Below are positions 1 to 8,964 of a stretch of 64,000 bases of DNA, in pieces. The position numbers and the translations under genes were made by a program. The notes beneath the pieces are model-generated. The model did not search any database. It saw nothing but the letters and a program-made list of their open reading frames with translations, and was not told the origin of the DNA. Origin of the DNA: Sulfuricella sp. T08. GTDB lineage: Bacteria > Pseudomonadota > Gammaproteobacteria > Burkholderiales > Sulfuricellaceae. Every line of letters starts with the position of its first letter. The stretch's first letter is position 1. The DNA is taken from assembly GCF_000971475.1 (NCBI RefSeq), contig NZ_DF967528.1, positions 175,616-239,615 on the forward strand, written 5' to 3'.

Positions 1-675
1 TGTAACGTCCACTCTGACGAAGCTCGCCAGCGTGAGAAACTGCCCCAGACCCCGTTTCGCCTCAAAATCATCCAGCGCAATCTGGTAACCCATGCCCCTT
101 AATTCGCGGCAGCGCAACAGGTTGTCCTCCAACTTGTCCTGGTCCGGGCACACGAGCAGCACTACACCCTTGCTAGGCAATTTCTGCAGCAGAGAACTTT
201 CCAGCATGACAGGAGAAACTCCGACAAACGCCAGTTTGTCTTCGAGCAAACGGTTGACATCAAGATCAACCAGGCAGCGGATCAAGGCTTCGTCCTGCAT
301 CCGCCGCACAGCTGCGTCTGGCTCTTTGACCGTGGGCAGCACCTTGCTGCGCAGCAGTAACTCGTAGCCGACGATCTGCTGAGAGCGATCCAGAACCGGC
401 TGGCGGCCGATGATTTTCAGCCGCAGCTTTTCCGCATTGGTACGCTGGCCATTCGTTTCGATTTCAGGAATGCTGGCTACCACGTTATCCGCAGCAATAC
501 GGCCGGTATCGATCGATACTTCATCCGCTACGGAAGGAAGGGAATCGAGCAAAGGGATAGATCCGCCCAGTGAAGAAGAAGACGTAGCAGCAGGCTTGGA
601 AGCAGAGGATACGACATTGGGTTTGTCATCGCCGGATTTGCCGCGCCTGATAAATTTCAGATATTTCCCTAGCAC
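1..675 (-). CDS. EAL-domain signalling protein, HDOD-associated type (partial)
   Basis: An open frame of 225 codons on the minus strand runs without a stop from a GTG at 675 to the left edge, so the C-terminus is missing. A GGAG lies 8 bases upstream of the GTG; an ATG slightly further out (687-689) hits a stop after six codons. Residues 1-75 are a low-complexity Ser/Ala/Pro region. From about residue 80 the segment IGRQPVLDRSQQIVGYELL is the usual opening of the EAL domain in EAL plus HDOD proteins (COG3434 type), and LDDFEAKRG near the edge fits the same fold. In this family the EAL part is often degenerate (ELLLR in place of EAL is seen here), so c-di-GMP hydrolysis is doubtful and a regulatory role is more likely. 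The HDOD part would lie outside the window. Confidence 0.8.
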   Translation of the reverse strand, partial: MLGKYLKFIRRGKSGDDKPNVVSSASKPAATSSSSLGGSIPLLDSLPSVADEVSIDTGRIAADNVVASIPEIETNGQRTNAEKLRLKIIGRQPVLDRSQQIVGYELLLRSKVLPTVKEPDAAVRRMQDEALIRCLVDLDVNRLLEDKLAFVGVSPVMLESSLLQKLPSKGVVLLVCPDQDKLEDNLLRCRELRGMGYQIALDDFEAKRGLGQFLTLASFVRVDVT

Positions 676-831
676 TTGACGGACTCCATGAAAGCTTGGC
701 CGATTCTAGCACGCAACCATCCGCATATAAATGTCATAAACGCTGCGTTCAGGAACTTTTATTGCGGAAAGTGAGTCTTTTGATCTATGCTTCATATATA
801 AACGCACAAGAAAATCAATATCCAAAAAATC

Positions 832-1191
832 ATGGGGCACTGCTTACGAAATTTCATCCTCGGTTTTCTGCTGCTTTGGCTCCCACTGCAGGGGTTTGCC
901 GCGGCCGGGATGTCGTTCTGCCGACACGATCACACTCCGCCGCCAGCAATGCAGGCCGGGATGCAAGATCATCATGCTGGCCATGATTGCGCCCATGACG
1001 CCCCTGCCACACCCCAAACGCAGTGCGACGATTGCGGCTATTGCCACCTGGCTGGCGCTCCCGCTCTACTGCCTACGCTTACCGGCTTGCCCGATAACGC
1101 CAGCTTCTCCTTCAAATTTGCTTTTGACACACACTTCCCGCTAGTCTTTCCCGAACAACCTCAGCGACCCCCTCACGCGCTTTTTTCCTGA
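832..1191 (+). CDS. Small His/Cys-rich exported protein of the copper operon
   Basis: A 119-residue protein with a hydrophobic N-terminus (residues 5-25) that looks like a signal peptide. The mature part is rich in possible metal ligands: CRHDH, MQDHHAGHDCAHD, and a CDDCGYCH motif around residues 66-73. It precedes a cusF-cusCBA-type operon in the same direction, and small proteins of this kind (DUF2946-like) are often found beside copper or silver efflux genes. A role in periplasmic Cu(I)/Ag(I) handling is inferred from the ligand content and neighbours only. The Shine-Dalgarno is weak (A-rich). An overlapping frame from 696 lacks these features and is not supported. Confidence 0.7.
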   Translation: MGHCLRNFILGFLLLWLPLQGFAAAGMSFCRHDHTPPPAMQAGMQDHHAGHDCAHDAPATPQTQCDDCGYCHLAGAPALLPTLTGLPDNASFSFKFAFDTHFPLVFPEQPQRPPHALFS

Positions 1192-1280
1192 GTTCTACCA
1201 AATTTTGACTTGCAATGTGGGTCTATGGGCTTTTTTCCCATAGCTCGCCGCATGCACGACTTTAATTTCAGGAGCAAATC

Positions 1281-1583
1281 ATGAAAAAAGCATTAATCAC
1301 CCTCTTCGCTGCCGCCACAATGCTGACAGCCGTTTCCACCGCCCAGGCTGCAGATGCGGCTAGCGGCAAAGGCACTGTCAACAAAATCGACACTGCAACG
1401 GCTACCGTGAACATCTCTCACGAGGCCATCCCTTCTATCAAATGGCCTGCCATGACGATGGATTTCAAAGTGGCTGACAAGAAAGTTCTGTCCGGCATCA
1501 AAGCCGGCCAAGCAGTGACATTCGGCCTCACCAAGGAAGCGAAAACCGGTTACGTGATTTCGCACATCGAAGCAGCGAAATAA
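1281..1583 (+). CDS. cusF: CusF-like periplasmic Cu(I)/Ag(I) chaperone
   Basis: A 100-residue protein with a clear signal peptide ending AQA (residue 23). The mature part is a small beta-barrel of the CusF family. His47, Trp55, Met58 and Met60 in the stretch HEAIPSIKWPAMTMDF have exactly the spacing (8, 3, 2) of the four residues that bind Cu(I) or Ag(I) in E. coli CusF (H36, W44, M47, M49). It would pass metal to the CusB-type adaptor encoded downstream. CAGGAGCAAATC before the ATG gives a good ribosome-binding site. It is followed by a strong hairpin before the cusC-like gene, which may set its expression apart from the pump genes. Confidence 0.92.
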   Translation: MKKALITLFAAATMLTAVSTAQAADAASGKGTVNKIDTATATVNISHEAIPSIKWPAMTMDFKVADKKVLSGIKAGQAVTFGLTKEAKTGYVISHIEAAK

Positions 1584-1591
1584 GCTGGCTG

Positions 1592-1615
1592 ACGGGAAGC
1601 CGCAAGGCTTCCCGT
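1592..1615 (+). promoter_or_regulatory. Perfect 10-bp hairpin with GCAA loop between cusF and cusC
   Basis: ACGGGAAGCC, loop GCAA, then GGCTTCCCGT: a 10-bp perfect stem capped by a GNRA-type tetraloop. It begins nine bases after the cusF stop codon. There is no immediate T-tract, so it is more likely an RNA-stabilising or processing element, or a weak terminator, that leaves more cusF than pump transcript. Confidence 0.6.
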
Positions 1616-1653
1616 TACCGATATAGATTTTCTCTTCCTAAGGACAGAGGCAA

Positions 1654-2949
1654 ATGAAACCTCATCGCTATCCAATCATGCCTGGAAAGCTGCATGCGCT
1701 CGCGCTCGTTTTGGCTCTGGCTAGCGCGTCGGCGCTGGCCGAACCCACTGCATCGCTGCCCGGCGCCAACGTCGAAAGCCTGCTCGAACTGGCGCGCAGC
1801 CAAAACCCAGAATTCGCTGCCATGCGCCATGAAGCGGAAGCAGCAGCGGAGCGGGTTTATCCCGCCGGCGCCCTGCCCGATCCTACCCTGCGCACCGAGC
1901 TGCGCGACATCACCAACCAGGGCATGGATGCCAGCCCCAACCTGCTGCCTGGCCGGATCGGCAGCGCCAAATACACCCTGATCCAGCCGGTGCCTTTCTG
2001 GGGAAAACGCGATCTGAAACAGGATGTGGCCGAAGCTCAGGCCAATCAGGCCAGAGGTAACGCATCAGCCAGTTGGTCCGACCTGGCGGCACGTATCAAA
2101 GTGGCCTACGCCCAGTATTATGTGCAGATCCACGCCGAAGCCCTGACCAGGGAAATCCTCGATCTGGTCGGCAGCCTGGAGAAAATCACCCAGACACGTT
2201 ATGCCAACGGCCTTGCGCCACAGCAAGACGTGATCCGCATCCAGATTGAGCGCACCAGCATGCGTAACGAACTGGTGGCGATCGGCAACGAGCGCCACCA
2301 TGCCCAGGTCAAGCTCAACACTTTGCTGAATCGTCCAACAATGGCGTCTCTGGCCGACCCCGAACGCTTGCGTCCGATTCCGTCACCAGCCAGACTCGAA
2401 CATGGTGCGCTGGAAGAGCGCCTGCGCAACCGCAACCCCCAGCTGTTCGTCGAGGAAGCGCGCGTTACCGCCGCCGCCAAAAACCGCGAACTGGTTTACC
2501 GCAACCGCTATCCTGATTTCAACCTGGGTCTGTCACCGATCCAGACCGGCAGCCGGATCAACGAATGGGAGCTGATGATCGAACTCAACATTCCGCTGCA
2601 GCAGGAAAGCCGCCGCTCCCAGGAGCGCGAGGCGCAGGCCATGCTGGCAACAGCCGAATCGCGCCGGGAGTCCACCCAGAATCAGCTGCTCGCCGATCTT
2701 GCTGAAAACATCGCCTCCCTCGATACGGCCCGCTATACCGAGAACCTGACCCGCACCAGCTTCCTGCCCCAGGCCGAACTGAGCTTCAAGGCGGCCATGG
2801 CGGGCTATGAAACCGGCAAGGTGGATTTCGCCACCCTGCTCGACGCCCAGCGCCAGATCCGCAAAGCCAAACTGGATACCCTCAAGGCGCAGGGTGAAAT
2901 GCAGGTCCGGCTGGCCGAAATCGAACGACTGTTGGGAGAAGATCTATGA
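1654..2949 (+). CDS. cusC: TolC-family outer-membrane channel of the copper/silver efflux pump (CusC-type)
   Basis: A 431-residue protein with a signal peptide (hydrophobic residues 13-30, cleavage near ALA-EP). The rest has the alternating helical pattern of outer-membrane efflux proteins, with two OEP repeats (about residues 40-225 and 245-430) and the typical repeat endings YANGLAPQQDVIR and YETGKVDFATLLDAQ. No lipobox cysteine is seen, so unlike E. coli CusC it may not be acylated. It forms the outer channel for the adaptor and RND pump that follow. Its stop overlaps the next start (ATGA), indicating translational coupling. CusC rather than CzcC is chosen because of the neighbouring cusF and the methionine pattern in the pump. 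Confidence 0.9.
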   Translation: MKPHRYPIMPGKLHALALVLALASASALAEPTASLPGANVESLLELARSQNPEFAAMRHEAEAAAERVYPAGALPDPTLRTELRDITNQGMDASPNLLPGRIGSAKYTLIQPVPFWGKRDLKQDVAEAQANQARGNASASWSDLAARIKVAYAQYYVQIHAEALTREILDLVGSLEKITQTRYANGLAPQQDVIRIQIERTSMRNELVAIGNERHHAQVKLNTLLNRPTMASLADPERLRPIPSPARLEHGALEERLRNRNPQLFVEEARVTAAAKNRELVYRNRYPDFNLGLSPIQTGSRINEWELMIELNIPLQQESRRSQEREAQAMLATAESRRESTQNQLLADLAENIASLDTARYTENLTRTSFLPQAELSFKAAMAGYETGKVDFATLLDAQRQIRKAKLDTLKAQGEMQVRLAEIERLLGEDL

Positions 2950-4271
2950 ACAAGACCGCAGCTATTGCAATGAGTGCGGCCATCGCCGTCGCACTGGGTG
3001 CCGGCTACTGGCTGGGAAACAAGGGCGTGTTCAGACCCGGCGCCGCGCCGTCAGCGCCAGTAGTCAGCAGCGCACCGGCCAAGAAACAGCCCAAGCTCCT
3101 GTTCTACCGCAACCCAATGGGCCTGCCCGACACTTCGCCAGTGCCGAAAAAGGACGAAATGGGGATGGACTACATCCCGGTCTACGAGGGTGAAGAGGAT
3201 GGCAGCCCCGAGGCGGCGAAGCAAGTCAGGATCAGCCCCGAGAAAATCCAGAAGCTGGGCGTGCGCAGCGAGGCCGCCAGCCTGCGCGATCTGGCACGCA
3301 GTATTCGTGTTGTCGGCCGGATCGAAGCTGATGAACGCCTGACCTACACCGTAGCCCCCAAATTCGAGGGCTGGATCGAAAAGCTGCACGTCAACACCAC
3401 CGGCCAGACGGTGGGGAAAGGCCAGCCCCTGCTCGAAGTGTACAGCCCGGAACTGGTATCGGCGCAGAAGGAATACGCCATTGCCCAACAAGGCCAGCGT
3501 GACCTGAAGAACGCGAGTTCGGAAGCACAGGCGGGGATGAAACAACTGGCCGAATCCAGTCTGACCCGCCTGAAAAACTGGGATATCTCCGACGAGCAGA
3601 TCCAGGCCTTAAGCAAAAGCGGCGACAGCAAACGCACCCTCACCTACCGCTCGCCGGCCAACGGCATCGTAATGGAGAAGAAAGCGGTGCAGGGCATGCG
3701 CTTCACGCCCGGCGAAGTGCTGTACCAGATCGCCGACCTGTCTTCGGTGTGGATCATCGCCGACGTGTTCGAGCAGGATCTGGCTCTGGTCAAGCCGGGG
3801 CAGAATGCCAGGGTCAAGGTCAACGCCTACCCCGGCAAGGAATTTTCCGCCAGGGTAGTCTATGTCTATCCCACCCTCAACGCACAGACCCGCAGCGTGC
3901 CGGTTCGGCTCGAACTCGCCAATCCGGGCGGCCTGCTCAAGCCGGCAATGTACGCCGATGTCGAACTGGCTGCGCCGAGCAAGGGAAAAGTACTGACCGT
4001 TCCGGCTTCGGCGGTGCTCTATGGCGGCTCCCGTCAGACCGTGCTGGTGGAACTGGCCGAAGGCCGCTTCGAGCCGCGCGAAGTGAAGCTCGGTGTGCAG
4101 GGGAACGACTATGTCGAGGTACTAGAAGGGGTGGGCGAAGGCGAAAAGGTCGTGGTCACGGCCAATTTCCTGATCGACTCGGAAAGCAATCTCAAGGCAG
4201 CTTTCAGCGGCATGAGCAGCAGCCAGTCCAAACCCGCGGCGACACCAGCCACCGCTCACGAGGGGCACTGA
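2946..4271 (+). CDS. cusB: RND periplasmic adaptor, CusB-type with N-terminal metal-binding segment
   Basis: A 441-residue membrane-fusion protein. An N-terminal signal anchor (residues 5-25) is followed by the heavy-metal-binding segment FYRNPMGLPDTSPVPKKDEM (about 50-70), whose Met residues are typical of CusB-like adaptors. Barrel-sandwich, alpha-hairpin (about 170-230) and beta-barrel domains follow, ending in a short His tail (AHEGH). It links the outer-membrane channel to the inner-membrane pump. It overlaps the cusC stop by ATGA, and only one base separates its stop from the pump start. Confidence 0.92.
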   Translation: MNKTAAIAMSAAIAVALGAGYWLGNKGVFRPGAAPSAPVVSSAPAKKQPKLLFYRNPMGLPDTSPVPKKDEMGMDYIPVYEGEEDGSPEAAKQVRISPEKIQKLGVRSEAASLRDLARSIRVVGRIEADERLTYTVAPKFEGWIEKLHVNTTGQTVGKGQPLLEVYSPELVSAQKEYAIAQQGQRDLKNASSEAQAGMKQLAESSLTRLKNWDISDEQIQALSKSGDSKRTLTYRSPANGIVMEKKAVQGMRFTPGEVLYQIADLSSVWIIADVFEQDLALVKPGQNARVKVNAYPGKEFSARVVYVYPTLNAQTRSVPVRLELANPGGLLKPAMYADVELAAPSKGKVLTVPASAVLYGGSRQTVLVELAEGRFEPREVKLGVQGNDYVEVLEGVGEGEKVVVTANFLIDSESNLKAAFSGMSSSQSKPAATPATAHEGH

Positions 4272-4272
4272 C

Positions 4273-7200
4273 ATGCTGAATCGCCTTATCGAGTGGTCGG
4301 CGCGCAACGTCTTCCTGGTGCTGCTGGCCACCCTCGCCATTATCGGTGGCGGCATCTATGCCGTGCTGAAGACGCCGCTCGATGCCCTGCCCGACCTCTC
4401 CGACGCCCAGGTCATCATCTACACGGAGTATTCCGGCCAGGCCCCGCAGGTAGTGGAAGACCAGGTCACCTATCCGCTCACCACGGCCATGCTGTCGGTA
4501 CCGAAATCGAAAGTCGTGCGTGGTTTTTCCTTCTTCGGCGCGTCATTCGTCTACGTGATTTTCGAGGACGGCACCGATATCTACTGGGCGCGTTCGCGCG
4601 TGCTGGAATATCTCACCTCCCTTACCGGCCGCCTGCCGCAAGGCGTTTCGCCCCAGCTCGGGCCGGATGCCACCGGCGTGGGCTGGGTCTACCAGTACGC
4701 GGTACTAGCCAAGAACAAGACCCTGGCCGAACTGCGTACCATCCAGGACTGGTATCTGCGCTACCAGCTCACCAAAGCACCGGGCGTGGCGGAAGTCGCC
4801 AGCATCGGCGGCTTCGTCAAGCAATACCAGGTAGTCGTCAACCCGCGCCAGTTACAGGCTTACGGCATACCGCTATCCAAAGTTTCCCAGGTGATCCGCG
4901 ATTCCAACCGCGATGTCGGCGGGCGCGTAATCGAAATGGCCGAAACCGAGTACATGGTACGCGGCAAAGGCTATCTACGCGGCAAGAGCGACCTGGAGCA
5001 GCTCGTGGTCAAGAGCGAAAAGGGCGTGCCGGTGCTGCTGCGCGACATCGCACGGGTGGAACTCGGCCCGGACGAGCGGCGTGGCCTGACCGAACTCAAC
5101 GGCGAAGGCGAGGTGGTATCCGGCATCGTCATGGCACGCTACGGCCAGAATGCACTGGAGGTCATCTCCAACATCAAGGAGAAAATCAAGGAGGTGGCCA
5201 GCGGCCTGCCCGAAGGTGTCAGTATAACAACGGTGTATGACCGTTCCGACCTGATCCTGCGCGCCATCTCCAACCTCAAGACTACGCTGCTGGAAGAAAG
5301 TGCCATCGTCGCTCTGGTCTGCATCGTATTCCTGCTCCATGTGCGCAGCGCTTTGGTCGCCATCATCATGCTGCCGGTAGGGGTGCTGATCGCCTTCATC
5401 GCCATGCGCCTGCTCGGCATGAATTCCAACATCATGAGCCTGGGCGGCATCGCAATCGCTATTGGTGCGATGGTGGACGCGGCCATCGTCATGATCGAAA
5501 ACGCCCACAAGCACATCGAACGGCTCAAGCCCGGCGAATCGCGTGCCCAGGCCATGATAGACGCCTGCAAGGAAGTCGGCCCGGCGCTATTCTTCTCGCT
5601 GCTGATTATCACCGTATCGTTCCTGCCGGTATTCACACTGGAAGCGCAGGAAGGACGGCTGTTCTCGCCGCTAGCCTTTACCAAGACTTTCTCCATGGCC
5701 GGTGCAGCGCTGCTCTCTGTAACTCTGGTGCCGGTGCTGATGATGCTGTTCATCCGCGGCCATATCATTCCCGAGGCGAAAAATCCGGTGAACCGCTTCC
5801 TGATCTGGGTGTACCGGCCGGTGATCGCCTGGGTGATGCAGTGGAAGAAACTGACTATCGTTCTGGCTCTGGGAGCCTTGGTTTTGAGCTTATATCCAGC
5901 TTCCAAGCTAGGCAGCGAATTCATGCCCACCCTCAACGAGGGCACGTTGTTCTACATGCCGACAGGGCTGCCCGGCATGTCGGTGACCAAGGCGGCGGAG
6001 CTACTGCAAACCCAGAACAAGATCATCAAGGGTTTCCCCGAAGTGGCCTCGGTCTACGGCAAGGCCGGACGCGCGCAAACCGCCACCGACCCGGCACCAC
6101 TGGAGATGTTCGAAACCATCATCAACCTCAAGCCGGAAGCCGAATGGCGGCCAGGCATGAAGATCGACAAGCTGATAGCCGAACTGGACAAGGCATTACA
6201 AATCCCCGGCGTCGCCAATTCCTGGACCATGCCGATCAAGGCGCGCATCGACATGCTCTCCACCGGCATCCGCACCCCTATCGGCATCAAGGTGTTCGGC
6301 AAGGACCTGGCGGGCATGGAAAAGCTGGCCAAGGAAATCGAAGCGGTGGTGAAACAGGTTCCCGGCACCACCAGCGCCTACGCCGAGCGCCTCACCGGCG
6401 GCCTGTACTTGAACATCGAGCCGCAGCGCGATCAGCTGGCCCGTTACGGCATTGCCGTGGGCGAACTACAGGACGTGATCGCCACCGCCCTCGGCGGGGA
6501 AATGGTCACCACCACAGTGGAAGGCCGCGAGCGTTTCGGCGTCAGCGTGCGCTACCCGCGCGAACTGCGCAGCGACCCGCAGACAATCGCCACACAGGTG
6601 CTGGTGCCGGTCGGCGGCGAGATTAGCGGTCCGGTCGCGATGGTGCCGCTGGGGCAGCTTGCCCGGATCGAGATCGCCAGAGGCGCGCCGGCGATCCGCA
6701 CCGAGAACGCCCTGCTGTCGGCCTACATCTACGTCGACATCCGCGACCGCGACATCGGCAGCTATGTGCGCGATGCGCAGCAGGCGGTACGCGACAAGGT
6801 CAAGTTCCCGCCCGGCTACTATGCCACCTGGAGCGGCCAGTTCGAGTACATGGAGCGCGCCACCGAGAAGATGAAGGTTGTCATCCCGGTCACGCTGGCA
6901 ATTATCTTCATGTTGCTCTACCTAAACTTCCGCCGCCTCACCGAAACCCTGATCGTGATGCTGTCGGTGCCTTTCGCTCTGGTCGGCGGAGTTTGGCTGA
7001 TGTGGGCGTTGAGCTACAATCTCTCGGTTGCCGTGGCAGTGGGATTCATCGCCCTGGCCGGCGTCGCCGCCGAAACCGGAGTGGTGATGCTGATCTACCT
7101 CGACCACGCGCTGAATGAAATCAAGGCCAGGCGCGAGGCGGAGGGTAAGCCCCTGGTCCAGGCCGACCTCTACGTCGCAGTAATGGAAGGCGCGGTGGAG

Positions 7201-7407
7201 AGAGTACGGCCGAAGATGATGACGGTGGTGGCGATCATGGCCGGCCTCCTGCCGATCATGTGGAGCAGCGGCACCGGCTCCGAAGTAATGAGCCGCATCG
7301 CCGCACCGATGGTGGGCGGCATGATTTCGTCGACAATTTTGACGCTGGTTGTGATCCCGGCGCTTTATGCGCTGGTCAAGGAATGGACACTTTTCAAACG
7401 GAGCTAG
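4273..7407 (+). CDS. cusA: Heavy-metal RND pump, Cu(I)/Ag(I) type (CusA)
   Basis: A 1044-residue inner-membrane transporter of the HME-RND family, normal length. The N-terminal helix and LDALPDLSDAQVII are family hallmarks. Large periplasmic loops lie between membrane helix 1 and the helix 2-6 bundle (about 335-505), and again before the C-terminal bundle (about 870-1035). GAMVDAAIVMIENAHK carries the charged residues of the proton relay. Methionines in YMPTGLPGM, APLEMFET and RIDMLSTGI sit where, from memory, E. coli CusA has its three-methionine metal site (M573, M623, M672), which favours Cu(I)/Ag(I) over Zn/Co. Confidence 0.93.
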   Translation: MLNRLIEWSARNVFLVLLATLAIIGGGIYAVLKTPLDALPDLSDAQVIIYTEYSGQAPQVVEDQVTYPLTTAMLSVPKSKVVRGFSFFGASFVYVIFEDGTDIYWARSRVLEYLTSLTGRLPQGVSPQLGPDATGVGWVYQYAVLAKNKTLAELRTIQDWYLRYQLTKAPGVAEVASIGGFVKQYQVVVNPRQLQAYGIPLSKVSQVIRDSNRDVGGRVIEMAETEYMVRGKGYLRGKSDLEQLVVKSEKGVPVLLRDIARVELGPDERRGLTELNGEGEVVSGIVMARYGQNALEVISNIKEKIKEVASGLPEGVSITTVYDRSDLILRAISNLKTTLLEESAIVALVCIVFLLHVRSALVAIIMLPVGVLIAFIAMRLLGMNSNIMSLGGIAIAIGAMVDAAIVMIENAHKHIERLKPGESRAQAMIDACKEVGPALFFSLLIITVSFLPVFTLEAQEGRLFSPLAFTKTFSMAGAALLSVTLVPVLMMLFIRGHIIPEAKNPVNRFLIWVYRPVIAWVMQWKKLTIVLALGALVLSLYPASKLGSEFMPTLNEGTLFYMPTGLPGMSVTKAAELLQTQNKIIKGFPEVASVYGKAGRAQTATDPAPLEMFETIINLKPEAEWRPGMKIDKLIAELDKALQIPGVANSWTMPIKARIDMLSTGIRTPIGIKVFGKDLAGMEKLAKEIEAVVKQVPGTTSAYAERLTGGLYLNIEPQRDQLARYGIAVGELQDVIATALGGEMVTTTVEGRERFGVSVRYPRELRSDPQTIATQVLVPVGGEISGPVAMVPLGQLARIEIARGAPAIRTENALLSAYIYVDIRDRDIGSYVRDAQQAVRDKVKFPPGYYATWSGQFEYMERATEKMKVVIPVTLAIIFMLLYLNFRRLTETLIVMLSVPFALVGGVWLMWALSYNLSVAVAVGFIALAGVAAETGVVMLIYLDHALNEIKARREAEGKPLVQADLYVAVMEGAVERVRPKMMTVVAIMAGLLPIMWSSGTGSEVMSRIAAPMVGGMISSTILTLVVIPALYALVKEWTLFKRS

Positions 7408-7408
7408 C

Positions 7409-7852
7409 ATGAACAAGAAACTGATCATCACCCTGAGTGTTGCGCTGCTGGCGGGCTGTGGTGACGGCGCCAAACCGCCGGAAGTTCAGGGCAAGGGCCT
7501 GCGCCAGTACGACAAGAATGTGCTGGCGCGCGGAGAGCGGGTATTCCAGACGAACTGCGCGGTATGCCACGGCAATGGTGGCGAGGGCAAACCCAACTGG
7601 CAACAGCCAGGCCCGGACGGCAAGCTTCTGCCCCCACCACTGGACGGTAACGGTCGGGTCTGGCGCCTTTCCAGCAGCCAGATGAAACAGTTCGTCCACC
7701 AGGGCAGCCCGGATGGACGTGCCAACATGCCGGCCTGGCAAGGCAAGCTATCTGACCAGGAAATCGACGATGCGGTCACCTGGATCACCTCCTTGTGGTC
7801 AGATCAGGTTTATCTGGACTGGAAATCAAAAACCGAGCAATCTACTCAATAA
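7409..7852 (+). CDS. Lipoprotein monohaem cytochrome c
   Basis: A 147-residue protein that starts at the ATG two bases after the cusA stop. The N-terminus is a lipoprotein signal with the lipobox LLAGC (Cys17). One haem-binding motif CAVCH (residues 50-54) and a plausible axial Met in NMPAWQ (about 111) mark a class I c-type cytochrome. It is the last gene of the copper-efflux operon. A link between the two is unusual but the tight spacing suggests co-transcription; it may help redox control of copper or be a general electron carrier. That role is inferred. Confidence 0.85.
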   Translation: MNKKLIITLSVALLAGCGDGAKPPEVQGKGLRQYDKNVLARGERVFQTNCAVCHGNGGEGKPNWQQPGPDGKLLPPPLDGNGRVWRLSSSQMKQFVHQGSPDGRANMPAWQGKLSDQEIDDAVTWITSLWSDQVYLDWKSKTEQSTQ

Positions 7853-7894
7853 TTTTGTAAAATTAGCTTTTTCTAATTTACCAGGAGATCTTTC

Positions 7895-8284
7895 ATGTAC
7901 GGATTCAGCACAGAAGTAAAAGGCTCTTTCGACGCAGTCGTGGCAAAGACCATCGACGCCCTGAAAGTGGAAGGCTTCGGCGTCCTCACCGACATCGACG
8001 TGAAAGCCACCATGAAGGCCAAGCTCAACATCGATGGCCGCCCCTACCGCATCCTTGGCGCCTGCAATCCGCCACTGGCACACCGCGCCATCGAAGCCGA
8101 TCCTGATATCGGCCTGCTGCTGCCCTGCAATGTGGTGGTGCGCGAAGAAGCTGATGGCAAGATCATGGTCGCCTTCATGGATCCATCCGCGGTGCTGAAA
8201 CTGGTAGACAAGCCCGGCATCGAGGAACTGGCGGCGGAAGTGAAAGGCCGGCTCGAGCGGGTGCGCGACAGCCTCAAGGCGTGA
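7895..8284 (+). CDS. DUF302 domain protein
   Basis: A 129-residue protein with the full DUF302 pattern: [15 protein letters not shown], then [32 protein letters not shown]. These small cytoplasmic proteins (TT1751-like fold) are common in sulfur and metal oxidisers; their function is unknown. There is a good Shine-Dalgarno (CAGGAG). It may be a separate unit from the copper operon, or its last gene after a 42-base gap. Its stop overlaps the GTG start of aat (GTGA). Confidence 0.85.
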   Translation: MYGFSTEVKGSFDAVVAKTIDALKVEGFGVLTDIDVKATMKAKLNIDGRPYRILGACNPPLAHRAIEADPDIGLLLPCNVVVREEADGKIMVAFMDPSAVLKLVDKPGIEELAAEVKGRLERVRDSLKA

Positions 8285-8964
8285 TCCCCTGGATCGATAA
8301 CGACACGCCCTTTCCGCCGCTTTCTTCCGCCCTCCGCGAGCCCAACGGCTTGCTGGCGGCGGGTGGCGACCTTTCCCCGCAACGGCTGATTGCCGCCTAC
8401 TCGCGCGGCATTTTTCCCTGGTTCAACCCCGGCGAGCCGATACTGTGGTGGAGTCCGGATCCCCGCATGGTGCTGTTTCCCGGCGAACTAAAAGTATCAC
8501 GCTCGCTGCGCAAGACCCTGAAGAATCAGACCTACGAAATCCGCACCGACACCGCCTTCCGGCAAGTCATGCAAGCCTGCGCTGCACCGCGCGACGGCCA
8601 CAGCGGCACCTGGATATCTCCCGCCATGGTCGCCGCATACACCGAACTTCACCGGCAAGGCCTGGCACACTCGGTCGAAACCTGGATGGACGACAAGCTC
8701 GTCGGTGGGCTCTATGGCGTCAGCCTGGGCAGGATGTTCTACGGCGAATCCATGTTCAGCCTCGCCACCGACGCCTCCAAGATCGCCTTCGTCCATCTGG
8801 TCAGGCAACTCGAACTCTGGGGCTACGGCATGATCGACTGCCAGATGAAAACCGCGCATCTCGCCTCGCTCGGGGCGCGCGAAATTCCACGCGCCGAATT
8901 CAGCCAAAAGCTGACGGAACTGGTAAACTTTCCCGGGATAATTGGCCCCTGGCACCGACCATGA
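8281..8964 (+). CDS. aat: Leucyl/phenylalanyl-tRNA--protein transferase
   Basis: A 227-residue protein with a GTG start that overlaps the previous stop. It has the family signatures [23 protein letters not shown] at the N-terminus, [21 protein letters not shown], and [13 protein letters not shown]. The enzyme adds Leu or Phe from charged tRNA to proteins with N-terminal Arg or Lys, marking them for ClpS/ClpAP degradation. It is coupled by ATGA overlap to bpt, the other tRNA-protein transferase, so both branches of the bacterial N-degron pathway are made together. Confidence 0.96.
   Translation: MIPWIDNDTPFPPLSSALREPNGLLAAGGDLSPQRLIAAYSRGIFPWFNPGEPILWWSPDPRMVLFPGELKVSRSLRKTLKNQTYEIRTDTAFRQVMQACAAPRDGHSGTWISPAMVAAYTELHRQGLAHSVETWMDDKLVGGLYGVSLGRMFYGESMFSLATDASKIAFVHLVRQLELWGYGMIDCQMKTAHLASLGAREIPRAEFSQKLTELVNFPGIIGPWHRP

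Noticed and set aside
696..986. Open frame overlapping the small His/Cys-rich gene
   Set aside because: No leader, no motif, and the frame at 832 has a signal peptide and metal ligands.
1205..1230. MerR/CueR-type promoter before cusF
   Set aside because: TTGACT is present but no -10 box at 19-20 bases and no dyad of the CueR type.
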